A stretch of DNA of 48,015 nt, taken from the NCBI GenBank assembly GCA_902599575.1, contig CACKFS010000006.1, forward strand, positions 1-48,015, read 5' to 3'. Every line of letters begins with the position of its first letter. Positions within the stretch are counted from its first letter, which is position 1. The stretch comes from an uncultured Pelagibacteraceae bacterium. GTDB lineage: Bacteria > Pseudomonadota > Alphaproteobacteria > Pelagibacterales > Pelagibacteraceae. The notes beneath the pieces are model-generated. The model worked only from the letters and a program-made list of their open reading frames with translations. It ran no database searches and was not told the origin of the DNA. Made by a program: the position numbers and the translations under genes. Below, in pieces: positions 1 to 8,142 of the stretch.

Positions 1-149
1 ATATTTCCAACGATTTTACTAAATTTATCTATTCTTAATATGGTATTTGCCATCCATGATGGCATATCTTCAGGCATTTTATTAGAGGTCCCTCGCCTCT
101 CAGCAATCATTTCATCTGATATATCAAAGTTTGATTGTTTGTCTGACAT
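1..149 (-). CDS. TRAP transporter small permease (DctQ family), N-terminal part
   Basis: Partial gene running off the left edge. The ATG is at 149 and 49 codons are visible, beginning MSDKQSNFDISDEMIAERRG and reaching a WMANTILRIDKFSKIVG stretch. That last piece, a basic amphipathic segment before a first membrane helix, is where DctQ small permeases begin. The main support is context: the gene follows a TRAP binding protein on the same strand, and DctQ/DctM permeases normally sit beside DctP. No membrane helix is inside the window, so the family call is inference. Confidence 0.6.
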   Translation of the reverse strand, partial: MSDKQSNFDISDEMIAERRGTSNKMPEDMPSWMANTILRIDKFSKIVGN

Positions 150-167
150 AAAGGAATTTTAAACAAA

Positions 168-193
168 AAGAGCGGACTGTAAAGTCCGCTCTT
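168..193 (-). terminator. Hairpin with T-tail between TRAP binding protein and permease
   Basis: A perfect 11-bp stem (168-178 with 183-193) with a 4-base loop is followed on the minus strand by TTTTTGTTT. This is a classic rho-independent terminator shape. It lies in the short gap between the binding-protein gene and the downstream permease gene. It probably ends most transcripts, so that binding protein is made in excess over permease. Confidence 0.85.
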
Positions 194-218
194 ATTAAAT
201 TTAAAAGTTATTACTTTT

Positions 219-1310
219 TTACTTCAATGTCGCTGCGTGAGCCATTCCAAGCTTAGCATTTGACATTTGAGCACCGCTCCAGAAAGGGACAGCAACATCA
301 GCAAACTCTTTCATAGAGTCATATACTTTTTTGAAAAATGCGTTTTTCTCAGCATTTTTATTTAAAGTAGCTTTTGCTGCAGCCATATATTCTACGAAAT
401 AATCAGATGGAGTGTCTTCTAATTTAACCCCATGCTTAGTAGTAAGCTCTTGTAAAGCTTTACCGTTTTCGTAAATTCTGTAGCTTAAAGATTTTGCTAG
501 TGATGCATTAGCAGCAACTTCAAGAGATTTTTTCTCGTGAGCTGTCATTGCATTATAAGTTTTTCCAGTTATGTAAAAGTCAGCATTAACTACAACTTGG
601 TGTAATCCTTGTAAGTAGTAATGTTTTAAGACTTTTTGAAAACCAAAAGTTAAATCTGGTTTTGGACAACACCACTCAGCTGCATCAATAGTACCTGCTT
701 CAAGTGCTGGTAAAATATCACCACCACCCATAGCAACAGATGCTATACCAATGTCTTTGTAAGTTTGTCCTGGAATTCCTGGAGGAGTTCTAAATTTATA
801 TTTTCTAAAGTCAGCCATATCTTTAATTGGTTTTGGAAACCAACCTAAAGCTTCTGGTCCAACTGGTTGAAGCATAAATCCTTTTATATCTCTTCCCATT
901 TCTTTCCATAATTGGTCGTAAAGTTCTTTTCCACCACCGTATTGGAACCATGATAGAAATGCTAAGTTATCTATACCTACTCCACCTCCTGCTACAGGTG
1001 AACCAAATAACATAGCTGCTGGGTGATCACCTGACCAATAGTGTGTCCAAGCAAATCCACAGTCAATTAAACCTTTGTCAACCGCATCTAAAGTTTCTTT
1101 AACTCCAACAACTGCTCCTGCTGGTAAAATTTCAAATTTTAAAGATCCATCAGTTAAAGCTGTTACAGTATCAGTGAAGTCTTTAAGCATTTTTACTTCA
1201 TCTGCTTTAGTATTAAGAACGGTCTGACATTTCAATGTTTTAGCGCTAGCGTTTGATACGAAACCAAAAACTAAAAAAGCGGTAAACAAGATTGAAATAA
1301 TTTTTTTCAT
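219..1310 (-). CDS. TRAP transporter substrate-binding protein (DctP family)
   Basis: Periplasmic binding protein of a tripartite ATP-independent (TRAP) transporter, 363 residues. A signal peptide of about 23 residues ends at NASA before KTLKC. The family hallmarks are visible: KFRTPPG in the middle (the conserved Arg that holds the substrate carboxylate), then GGGDILPALEAGTIDAAEW, the region shaping the ligand pocket. The layout resembles the 2-oxo acid (TakP) and related monocarboxylate binding proteins, but the substrate cannot be fixed from sequence. The start is supported by an AGAGAGGGAAATT ribosome-binding region just before the ATG at 1310. The permease gene follows after the hairpin at 168-193. 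Confidence 0.92.
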   Translation of the reverse strand: MKKIISILFTAFLVFGFVSNASAKTLKCQTVLNTKADEVKMLKDFTDTVTALTDGSLKFEILPAGAVVGVKETLDAVDKGLIDCGFAWTHYWSGDHPAAMLFGSPVAGGGVGIDNLAFLSWFQYGGGKELYDQLWKEMGRDIKGFMLQPVGPEALGWFPKPIKDMADFRKYKFRTPPGIPGQTYKDIGIASVAMGGGDILPALEAGTIDAAEWCCPKPDLTFGFQKVLKHYYLQGLHQVVVNADFYITGKTYNAMTAHEKKSLEVAANASLAKSLSYRIYENGKALQELTTKHGVKLEDTPSDYFVEYMAAAKATLNKNAEKNAFFKKVYDSMKEFADVAVPFWSGAQMSNAKLGMAHAATLK

Positions 1311-1440
1311 AATTTCCCTCTCTTAAGTTATTTTTAAAAAACTAATTCTGACAAAAATCTTATAACGATACAAGAACCAAATATCTCAATAAACCTAGTA
1401 AAAATGAGAGATTCAGTATAAAAATAAACCCAAAGTGATT

Positions 1441-3060
1441 ATGGAAAATTTTGATTACATTATTATTGGAGCAGGCTCAGCTGGTTGTGTTTTAGCTAAT
1501 CGATTATCAGAAAATCCTAAAAATAAAGTTTTACTGTTAGAGGCTGGTGGAAAAGATAATTATCCATGGATACATATACCCGTTGGTTATTACAAGACAA
1601 TGCATAATCCAAAAGTAGATTGGTGTTTTCGTACGGAAAAAGATGAGACGATGAATAACAGGTCAATAAGATATCCAAGAGGCAAAACATTAGGAGGCAG
1701 TTCATCAATAAATGGTTTGTTGTGGATAAGGGGTCAAAGTAATGATTATGATAATTGGCGTCAGCAAGGTAACAAAGGTTGGGGATGGGATGATGTATTA
1801 CCGTACTTTATAAAATCAGAAAACAATGAGCTAGGCAAAGGCAAATTTCATAGTGATGAAGGTCCAATTATGGTTGCGAATAAAAAAATTAAATTAAAAA
1901 TGCTTGAAGAATTTATTAATGCAGCAGAAGAAAAAGGTATTCCTAAGGTAAATGATTTTAATACAGGTGATAATTTTGGTGTTGGTTTTTTTCAATTTAC
2001 TACAACTTTTAATAAATTAGGATTGAAATTAAGATATAGTGCAGCAAAAGGTTACTTAAATCCTGCAAAAAAAAGATCAAATTTAAAAATAATAACTAAT
2101 GCTCATGTTCAAAGGATTAATTTTGAGGGTAAAAAAGCTTCAGGTATTGAATACTTTCTTGGAGAAAATTTGAGTAAAATTTCTGCCAATAAAGAGGTTA
2201 TATTATGTGCGGGCTCAATTGGATCGCCTCATATCTTGCAAGTCTCTGGAATTGGCGATGGTGATAAATTAAGTAAAATTGGGATAGATATAATAAAAAA
2301 TCTTAAAGGAGTTGGTAAAAATTTACAAGACCACTTAATGTTTAGACCGGTGTATAAAGTTAAAAATTTAAAATCATTGAATAAGAAAATTAATAGCCTT
2401 TTTGGAAAATTTTTAATTGGATTAGAATATATTTTTAATCAAAGTGGACCAATGACTATGGGAGCAAGTCAAGTATGTGGTTTTGCTAAAAGTGATAGTT
2501 CTAGAGAAACTCCAAATCTACAATTCCATGTACAACCCATTAGTACAGATATTTTAGGAGCAACTAAACTCCATGATTTTGACGGAATTACACCAACAGT
2601 TGCTAATATTAGACCAACAAGTAGAGGAGAAATTAATATTGTAAGTAAAAATATTAAAGATAATCCAAAGATTAAGATGAATTATTTATCAACTGATGAT
2701 GATAGGTATGTTGCTGCACAAGGATTAAAGCTTGTAAGAAAAATAATGCTAGATACTGAAACATTTAAAAAATATGAACCAGAGGAATACCGTCCTGGTG
2801 CTCACATTAAAAATGATGAGGAGCTAGTTAAAGCTGGTAGTGACTATGCACAAACAATTTTTCATCCTGTTGGCACTTGCAAAATGGGTCAAGATGAAAA
2901 TTCAGTTGTAAACGATAGACTTAAAGTTCATGGAGTTGAAAATTTAAGAGTAGTTGATGCATCAATTATGCCTAATATTACATCAGGAAATACAAACGCA
3001 CCAACTATAATGATTGCAGAAAAAGCATCTGACATGATATTAGAAGACAATCTGCAATGA
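1441..3060 (+). CDS. GMC-family FAD oxidoreductase (choline/alcohol dehydrogenase type)
   Basis: FAD-dependent alcohol dehydrogenase/oxidase of the glucose-methanol-choline family, 539 residues, cytoplasmic (no signal peptide). The N-terminal FAD motif GAGSAGC is at residues 10-16. GMC signature 1 (GGSSSINGLLWIRG) is at 85-98 and signature 2 is around GSIGSPHILQVSGIG. The C-terminal catalytic pair is H475 (HPVGTCKMG) and N517 (SGNTNAP). The ATG at 1441 is preferred over a GTG two codons upstream because MENFDYIIIGAG is the usual start. It opens a tightly overlapping five-gene operon. The substrate is unknown; choline, polyethylene glycol and other alcohols are all oxidised by members of this family. 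Confidence 0.93.
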   Translation: MENFDYIIIGAGSAGCVLANRLSENPKNKVLLLEAGGKDNYPWIHIPVGYYKTMHNPKVDWCFRTEKDETMNNRSIRYPRGKTLGGSSSINGLLWIRGQSNDYDNWRQQGNKGWGWDDVLPYFIKSENNELGKGKFHSDEGPIMVANKKIKLKMLEEFINAAEEKGIPKVNDFNTGDNFGVGFFQFTTTFNKLGLKLRYSAAKGYLNPAKKRSNLKIITNAHVQRINFEGKKASGIEYFLGENLSKISANKEVILCAGSIGSPHILQVSGIGDGDKLSKIGIDIIKNLKGVGKNLQDHLMFRPVYKVKNLKSLNKKINSLFGKFLIGLEYIFNQSGPMTMGASQVCGFAKSDSSRETPNLQFHVQPISTDILGATKLHDFDGITPTVANIRPTSRGEINIVSKNIKDNPKIKMNYLSTDDDRYVAAQGLKLVRKIMLDTETFKKYEPEEYRPGAHIKNDEELVKAGSDYAQTIFHPVGTCKMGQDENSVVNDRLKVHGVENLRVVDASIMPNITSGNTNAPTIMIAEKASDMILEDNLQ

Positions 3061-3638
3061 ATGAAGAAATAATAATTTTTACGCAAATAGTTTTTATCGA
3101 TTTAGTTTTAGCGGGTGATAATGCAATAATAATTGGTATGGTTGCATCTCAATTTCCAGCCGCGGAGAGAAAAAAAATTATTTTTTGGGGAATTGGCGGA
3201 GCTGTTGTATTAAGAATAATACTAACTCTTTTAACTGCATACTTGTTACAAATAACTGGTCTAAGATTGATTGGTGGGTTAGCGTTATTATATATTTGCT
3301 ATAAACTTTATAAAGATATTCTAAAAGATTCTAATAGTGAACCAAATAGTAAGATAAAAATAGATAAGTCTAGTTTTATAAAAGCTATATCAACTGTATT
3401 AATTGCAGATTTTACAATGAGTTTAGATAACGTGCTTGGTGTGGCTGGAGCAGCAAAAGATCACTACGGACTTTTGGTTTTTGGTTTAGTCTTATCAATA
3501 GTTTTAATGGCAACTGCTGCTACTTTAATATCTGGATGGATAAAAAAGTATAAATGGATTGGTTGGGTTGGTTTATTAGCAATACTGGTAGTTGCAATAG
3601 ATTTGATTTATACTGACCTAAAAATTTTAATTATTTGA
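3057..3638 (+). CDS. TerC/YjbE-family integral membrane protein, putative metal exporter
   Basis: Inner-membrane protein of the TerC family, 193 residues with about six or seven hydrophobic segments. Two pseudo-symmetrical acidic motifs are visible: D15 and D21-N22 (DLVLAGDN), and D118 and D124-N125 (DFTMSLDN). In characterised TerC relatives these help move Mn2+ or other metals out of the cytoplasm. The start codon overlaps the stop of the GMC gene in an ATGA junction, so the two are translationally coupled. No manganese riboswitch precedes it. Its link to the oxidoreductases around it is not obvious. Confidence 0.88.
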   Translation: MNEEIIIFTQIVFIDLVLAGDNAIIIGMVASQFPAAERKKIIFWGIGGAVVLRIILTLLTAYLLQITGLRLIGGLALLYICYKLYKDILKDSNSEPNSKIKIDKSSFIKAISTVLIADFTMSLDNVLGVAGAAKDHYGLLVFGLVLSIVLMATAATLISGWIKKYKWIGWVGLLAILVVAIDLIYTDLKILII

Positions 3639-4405
3639 TGTACCTAAAAAAATATAACTTAAAAAACAAAACAGCTCTTGTTACAGGCGCCGGTAAAGGT
3701 TTGGGGAGAGCCTGCGCAATTGCTTTAGCTGAAGCCGGAACAAATCTAATAATAATTAGCAGGACTGAAAAAGATTTGAAAGAAGTGTCAAAAATTATTA
3801 AAAAATTTAGAGTAAATTGTAAATATTTTGTATGTGATGTTACAAAATATGAGCAAATTAAAAAAGTTATAAATTCTCAAAAAAGAATAGATGTTGTTAT
3901 CAATAATGCGGGAACAAATATTCCAGAACATTTTACTAAAGTTAAAAAAAGTAACATGGAGTATTTGGTAAAAGTTAACACTATAGCTTCATTTAATATA
4001 GCTCAGCTAAGCGCATTAAAGATGATTGAATTAAAAACAAGAAAAAAAACTGGGGGAGTTATAATTAATATGTCTTCACAAATGGGGCATGTAGGTGGAC
4101 CAATTAGAAGTGTTTATAATATGAATAAATTTGGTTTAGAGGGATTAACTAAGGGAATGTCAATAGATTTAGCTAAATACAATATAAGAGTAAATACTAT
4201 ATGCCCAACTTTTGTTGTAACTCCAATGACTAAAAAATTTTTAAAAGACAAAAAATTTATGAAAGAAGTTCTCGGTAATATTCCACTAGGAAAGTTTGCA
4301 GAGCTGTCAGATATTGCAAGTGCTGTTGTTTTTTTAGCTTCAGATCAAGCATCAATGATTACTGGTACATCTTTATTGGTAGACGGTGGATGGACAGCAA
4401 AATAA
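3638..4405 (+). CDS. Short-chain dehydrogenase/reductase (SDR)
   Basis: Classical NAD(P)-dependent oxidoreductase, 255 residues. The cofactor motif TGAGKGLG is at 16-23 and NNAG at 89-92. The catalytic set is N114, S146/S147, Y160 and K164 (YNMNK). The C-terminal LVDGGW is typical of the 3-oxoacyl reductase/gluconate 5-dehydrogenase group. The ATG at 3638 shares one base with the upstream TGA, and an in-frame TTG one codon earlier is less likely. Its operon partners (GMC oxidase, FAH-type hydratase) suggest a sugar-acid or hydroxy-acid degradation route, which is inference. Confidence 0.92.
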   Translation: MYLKKYNLKNKTALVTGAGKGLGRACAIALAEAGTNLIIISRTEKDLKEVSKIIKKFRVNCKYFVCDVTKYEQIKKVINSQKRIDVVINNAGTNIPEHFTKVKKSNMEYLVKVNTIASFNIAQLSALKMIELKTRKKTGGVIINMSSQMGHVGGPIRSVYNMNKFGLEGLTKGMSIDLAKYNIRVNTICPTFVVTPMTKKFLKDKKFMKEVLGNIPLGKFAELSDIASAVVFLASDQASMITGTSLLVDGGWTAK

Positions 4406-5202
4406 TAAAATATATTTTATTGTTTATTTTCATTTTTTCATTTGAAGTAAAATCAATTGAATTCAATGGTAAATTTATTCAAGGTCACTTTATTTTAGGA
4501 AAAACAGATCCTGGAGCCAAAATTAAAATCGATGATAAAGAAATAAAAGTTACTGAAGATGGTGATTTTGTTTTTGGACTTGATAGAGATAGAAAAAATG
4601 ATGTAGTGATCGTAAAAACATTGAATGGTAATAAGACTAAAATAGTTAAAAAGGTAATTAAAAGAGAATACAAAATTCAAAGAATTGATGGTCTTGAGCC
4701 TGAGAAAGTCACACCTCCTGAAGAAGTTTATGCAAGGATTAAAAAAGAAAATAAATTAATTGTTAGAGCTAGAGAAATAAATTCAAATTTGAAATTTTTC
4801 AAAAATAAATTTATTGCTCCCTTAGATGATGCAATAATAACAGGAATTTATGGTAGTCAAAGGATTCTTAACGGTAAACCTAGGTCTCCACACTATGGAA
4901 TAGATTTTGCAGGTAAACTTGGAACTCCAATAAAAGCGATGGCTAATGGAGTGGTCACACTTGCTGAAAATGATTTATATTACACTGGGGCAACGCTTAT
5001 TTTTGATCACGGACATGGAATTTCTACATTATATATGCACATGGATAAAATATTTGTAGAAGAAGGTGATATTGTAAAACAAGGTGATATAATCGGTACT
5101 GTAGGTTCTAGCGGAAGATCAACTGGGCCTCATTTAGACATTAGGTTAAATTGGTTTGGGATTAAGTTAGATCCCTCAACAGTTATAGATATAAAATTAT
5201 GA
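4390..5202 (+). CDS. Secreted M23-family metallopeptidase (LytM domain)
   Basis: Exported cell-wall peptidase-like protein, 270 residues. An N-terminal hydrophobic segment (residues 7-18) acts as signal peptide or anchor. A middle region (about 25-110) has beta-rich character, and the LytM/M23 domain covers about 140-270. The zinc-site motif H168-x3-D172 is present and H217 (LYMHM) fits the catalytic His. The last motif reads H248-L-D250 instead of the usual HxH, so one metal ligand is changed to Asp. The gene starts 16 bases inside the SDR gene. It may cut peptidoglycan cross-links or be a non-catalytic activator. Confidence 0.85.
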   Translation: MDSKIIKYILLFIFIFSFEVKSIEFNGKFIQGHFILGKTDPGAKIKIDDKEIKVTEDGDFVFGLDRDRKNDVVIVKTLNGNKTKIVKKVIKREYKIQRIDGLEPEKVTPPEEVYARIKKENKLIVRAREINSNLKFFKNKFIAPLDDAIITGIYGSQRILNGKPRSPHYGIDFAGKLGTPIKAMANGVVTLAENDLYYTGATLIFDHGHGISTLYMHMDKIFVEEGDIVKQGDIIGTVGSSGRSTGPHLDIRLNWFGIKLDPSTVIDIKL

Positions 5203-5975
5203 AACAAAATAATTTAGAAAAAATCTCAAATAAACTTGTAACTGCGTTTTTGAAAAATAGACTAATAAAAGCAATCCCTAATAAATATACAAAAAAAATA
5301 GAAGAAGCTCAAAAACTGAGAAAACTTTGTGAAAGCAAAATTAAATTGCCTGTAATTGGTTTTAAAGCAGCTGGCACAGGTATTCCTTTAATTAAAAAGT
5401 TAAAAGAAAAGGAGCCTTTTTACGCAACAGTTTATAAAAAAAATTTTTTAAGTAGTGGTAAAAGTGTTAAAATAAATAAAGCAACTTTAGGTATAGAACT
5501 TGAAGTTTGTTATAAAGTTAAAAAATCTTTTTTTTTATCTAAAGGTGTAATTACCATGAAAAATATATCGAAATATATTTCTCACATGGCACCATGTATT
5601 GAGGTGGTTGGTTATAGACAAAGAAAAAAAGGAATTACTTCTTTTGGTGACTTATGCAGTGATTTTGGTGCAAATGTAAAATTTCTAATAGGTGCTAAAA
5701 AGAAATATAAAAGAATAAACATTGGGAATTTGAAAACTAATATTTCAAATAAAAAAATTAATCAAAGCGTAGGTGGTAACACTAATACAGTTTATATAAA
5801 CCCATTAAACTCTTTGAGATTTGTTTTGAATAAAGTTAAAAAAGATAAAATAAATTTAAATAAAGATTTTTGGGTTTTTACTGGTTCTTCGGTTGGTGTA
5901 GTTCCAATTAAAGGTAAGGGTATTTATACTGGTAAAGTTGATAAACTAGGTTCTGTTAAAGCAGTTATAAGATAA
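5199..5975 (+). CDS. FAH-superfamily hydratase/decarboxylase (2-keto-4-pentenoate hydratase-like)
   Basis: 258 residues related to the MhpD/4-oxalocrotonate decarboxylase branch of the fumarylacetoacetate hydrolase superfamily. Seen motifs are GFKAAGTG (54-61, the usual GYKVGLT-like loop), FYATVY near 75, and G98-I-E-L-E102, where E100 and E102 fit the Mg2+/Mn2+ ligands. Further on are IEVVGYR and the DFGANVKFLIG stretch. Such enzymes add water to, or decarboxylate, 2-oxo-4-enoic acids. It overlaps the M23 gene by four bases (ATGA) and closes the five-gene operon. The actual substrate is unknown. Confidence 0.82.
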   Translation: MKQNNLEKISNKLVTAFLKNRLIKAIPNKYTKKIEEAQKLRKLCESKIKLPVIGFKAAGTGIPLIKKLKEKEPFYATVYKKNFLSSGKSVKINKATLGIELEVCYKVKKSFFLSKGVITMKNISKYISHMAPCIEVVGYRQRKKGITSFGDLCSDFGANVKFLIGAKKKYKRINIGNLKTNISNKKINQSVGGNTNTVYINPLNSLRFVLNKVKKDKINLNKDFWVFTGSSVGVVPIKGKGIYTGKVDKLGSVKAVIR

Positions 5976-5988
5976 AAATTTTTATTAG

Positions 5989-7773
5989 TTAAGAAATTAA
6001 AGAGGGTTGTTTCTTCATATCCTCTTTTTTAATACCAGCAACTTTAACAGGTTTTTTCATAGCATCTCTTCTAAAAGGTTCGCCAAGCTCTTGATTTAAA
6101 ATTATTTCAATAAAAGTTGTAATACCTTTTTTTTGATCTTCGCAAGATTGTTTAATTGCTTTGGTTGTCTCTTCCATTGTTTTACAAGTTACTCCTTTTA
6201 ATCCACAAGCATTAGCAACTTTTGCATAACTTAATTCAGGATCAAGTTCTGTTCCAACAAAATTATCATCAAACCAAAGTATTGAATTTCTTTTTTCGGC
6301 ACCCCATTGATAATTTCTAAAAATTACCATTGTGATAGCTGGCCATTCTTCTCTTGCACATGAGCTCATTTCGTTCATACTAATTCCAAAAGCTCCATCA
6401 CCTGCAAATCCTACCACTGGAGTATCAGGACAGCCAATTTTAGCGCCTAGTATGGCTGGAAAACCATATCCACAAGGACCGAATAAACCAGGTGCCAAAT
6501 ATTTTCTTGGTTTTTCGAAAGTTGGGTAAGCATTTCCTATTGCGCAATTGTTACCGATATCGCTAGAGATAATTGCATCTTGAGGTAAAGCGTCTTGAAT
6601 TGCTCTCCACGCTTGTCTTGGTGACATTCTATCTTTATCTCTTTCCCTTGCTTCTTTGTTCCAAACTGTGCCAGGATCGTCCTCCTCATGATCTAAACCA
6701 GATAAAGTTTGTAACCATGCAGATTTAGTTTTATGAATTAAATTTTTTCTTTCTTCTCTGCCAGTATTTCCTGCGTCTGAAGTAAGTTTATCTAAAATCT
6801 GTTGAGCTACTTGTTTGGCATCTCCACAAATTCCAACTGAAACTTTTTTAGTAAGACCAATTCTGTCAGGGTTCATATCCACTTGAATTATTGTTGCCTT
6901 TTTTGGCCAATAATCAATTCCATATCCTGGTAATGTTGAAAAAGGATTAAGTCTAGTACCAAGTGCTAGTACTACATCTGCTTTAGATATTAATTCCATA
7001 GCAGCTTTAGATCCATTGTATCCTAAGGGTCCAACAGCTAAAGGGTGGCTTCCTGGAAAACTATCATTATGTTGATAACCATTACAAACCGGTGCGTCTA
7101 ATTTTTCAGCTAATTTTTTACATTCATCAATTGCCCCACCTAAAACAACTCCAGCTCCAGATAAAATTACTGGAAATTTAGCTTTTGACAAAAGTTTTGC
7201 TGCATTCTCTATCGCTTCTTTGCCCCCACCCTGTCTTTCAAATCTAACAATAGGTGGTAATTCAATGTCTATAACTTGCGTCCAATAATCTCTTGGAACA
7301 TTTATTTGCGCAGGTGCAGAGCCTCTAAATGCTTTTTCAATAACTCTATTAAGAACTTCTGCCATTCTAGATGGGTCTCTTACCTCTTCTTGATAACAAA
7401 CCATATCTTTAAATAAATTCATTTGTTCAACTTCTTGAAAACCTCCCTGACCCATAGTTTTGTTTGCAGCTTGTGGTGTAACCACTAATAAAGGTGTGTG
7501 ATTCCAGTAAGCAGTTTTAATTGGAGTTACTAATCCAGTTATTCCTGGACCATTTTGGGCTATCACCATCGACATTTTTCCAGTAGCTCTTGTGTAACCA
7601 TCAGCAATTAATCCACCGTTCGTTTCATGAGCTACATCCCAGAATGTTATACCAGCTTTTGGAAATAAATCTGAAATAGGCATAAAAGCAGAACCTATAA
7701 TTCCGAAGGCGTGTTCAATTCCATGCATTTGAAGAACTTTAATAAAAGCTTCTTCCGTTGTCATTTTAGTCAT
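5989..7773 (-). CDS. xsc: Sulfoacetaldehyde acetyltransferase
   Basis: Thiamine-diphosphate enzyme that cleaves sulfoacetaldehyde with phosphate to acetyl phosphate and sulfite. It is the common end point of taurine, isethionate and related sulfonate breakdown. 594 residues, full length. The N-terminus reads MTTEEAFIKVLQMHGIEHAF and is followed by FGIIGSAFMPISDLFP, both strongly Xsc-like. E50 in AHETNGG is in the place of the ThDP-activating Glu, and the GDGAFG motif in the C-terminal half is the ThDP/Mg site. The ATG at 7773 is chosen over a TTG at 7785. The gene diverges from suyAB, and ThDP need ties it to the thiamine-uptake gene at 29442. Confidence 0.94.
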   Translation of the reverse strand: MTKMTTEEAFIKVLQMHGIEHAFGIIGSAFMPISDLFPKAGITFWDVAHETNGGLIADGYTRATGKMSMVIAQNGPGITGLVTPIKTAYWNHTPLLVVTPQAANKTMGQGGFQEVEQMNLFKDMVCYQEEVRDPSRMAEVLNRVIEKAFRGSAPAQINVPRDYWTQVIDIELPPIVRFERQGGGKEAIENAAKLLSKAKFPVILSGAGVVLGGAIDECKKLAEKLDAPVCNGYQHNDSFPGSHPLAVGPLGYNGSKAAMELISKADVVLALGTRLNPFSTLPGYGIDYWPKKATIIQVDMNPDRIGLTKKVSVGICGDAKQVAQQILDKLTSDAGNTGREERKNLIHKTKSAWLQTLSGLDHEEDDPGTVWNKEARERDKDRMSPRQAWRAIQDALPQDAIISSDIGNNCAIGNAYPTFEKPRKYLAPGLFGPCGYGFPAILGAKIGCPDTPVVGFAGDGAFGISMNEMSSCAREEWPAITMVIFRNYQWGAEKRNSILWFDDNFVGTELDPELSYAKVANACGLKGVTCKTMEETTKAIKQSCEDQKKGITTFIEIILNQELGEPFRRDAMKKPVKVAGIKKEDMKKQPSLIS

Positions 7774-7854
7774 AAAAAAACTCAATAAATTTTGTTTGCA
7801 ATCGATCGATTAATATATAAATTCTCTCAAAGTTTCTACTAAGAAATCGTCACA
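7774..7854. promoter_or_regulatory. Shared divergent control region of xsc and suyAB, with a 12-bp palindrome
   Basis: This 81-base gap must hold the promoters of xsc (minus) and suyA (plus). It contains a perfect palindrome, AATCGATCGATT, at 7800-7811, followed by an AT-rich TTAATATATAAATT stretch that could serve as a -10 region. The central palindrome is a good candidate operator for a regulator acting on both genes. No regulator gene lies next to it, so its partner is unknown. Confidence 0.5.
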
Positions 7855-8142
7855 ATGGCTAAAACAGACATAATAATTCACGATAAAAAAGACAATGTTG
7901 GGGTAATAGTTGTTGAAAAGGTAAGTAAAGGCCAAGATTGTGGTTGTTGGATCATGGAAAATGATGCCTCAAATAACATTAAATCTGAGGCAGAAATTCC
8001 CCTTGGGCACAAAATTGCTTTACAGGATTTTAAAGAAGGTGACACAATTATAAAATATGGACACGATATTGGTAAAGTAGTTAAGTCAATAAAAAAAGGC
8101 GACCATGTTCATGTGCATAATGTAAAAACAAAAAAATGGTAA
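7855..8142 (+). CDS. suyA: (2R)-sulfolactate sulfo-lyase, alpha subunit (SAF domain)
   Basis: Small subunit, 95 residues, of the lyase that splits sulfolactate into pyruvate and sulfite. It is a single SAF domain of the UxaA/altronate dehydratase N-terminal type: [31 protein letters not shown] and [15 protein letters not shown], ending in HVHVHNVKT. The stand-alone SAF subunit followed directly by the large UxaA-type subunit is the arrangement known for SuyAB. Start at the ATG at 7855. Altronate or other sugar-acid dehydratase subunits are the alternative, but the xsc/TauE/Apr neighbourhood strongly favours sulfolactate. Confidence 0.88.
   Translation: MAKTDIIIHDKKDNVGVIVVEKVSKGQDCGCWIMENDASNNIKSEAEIPLGHKIALQDFKEGDTIIKYGHDIGKVVKSIKKGDHVHVHNVKTKKW

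Noticed and set aside
1311..1440. Small gene or structured RNA between the TRAP binding protein and GMC genes
   Set aside because: Only AT-rich sequence expected for two diverging promoters; no hairpin, ORF or riboswitch core was found.
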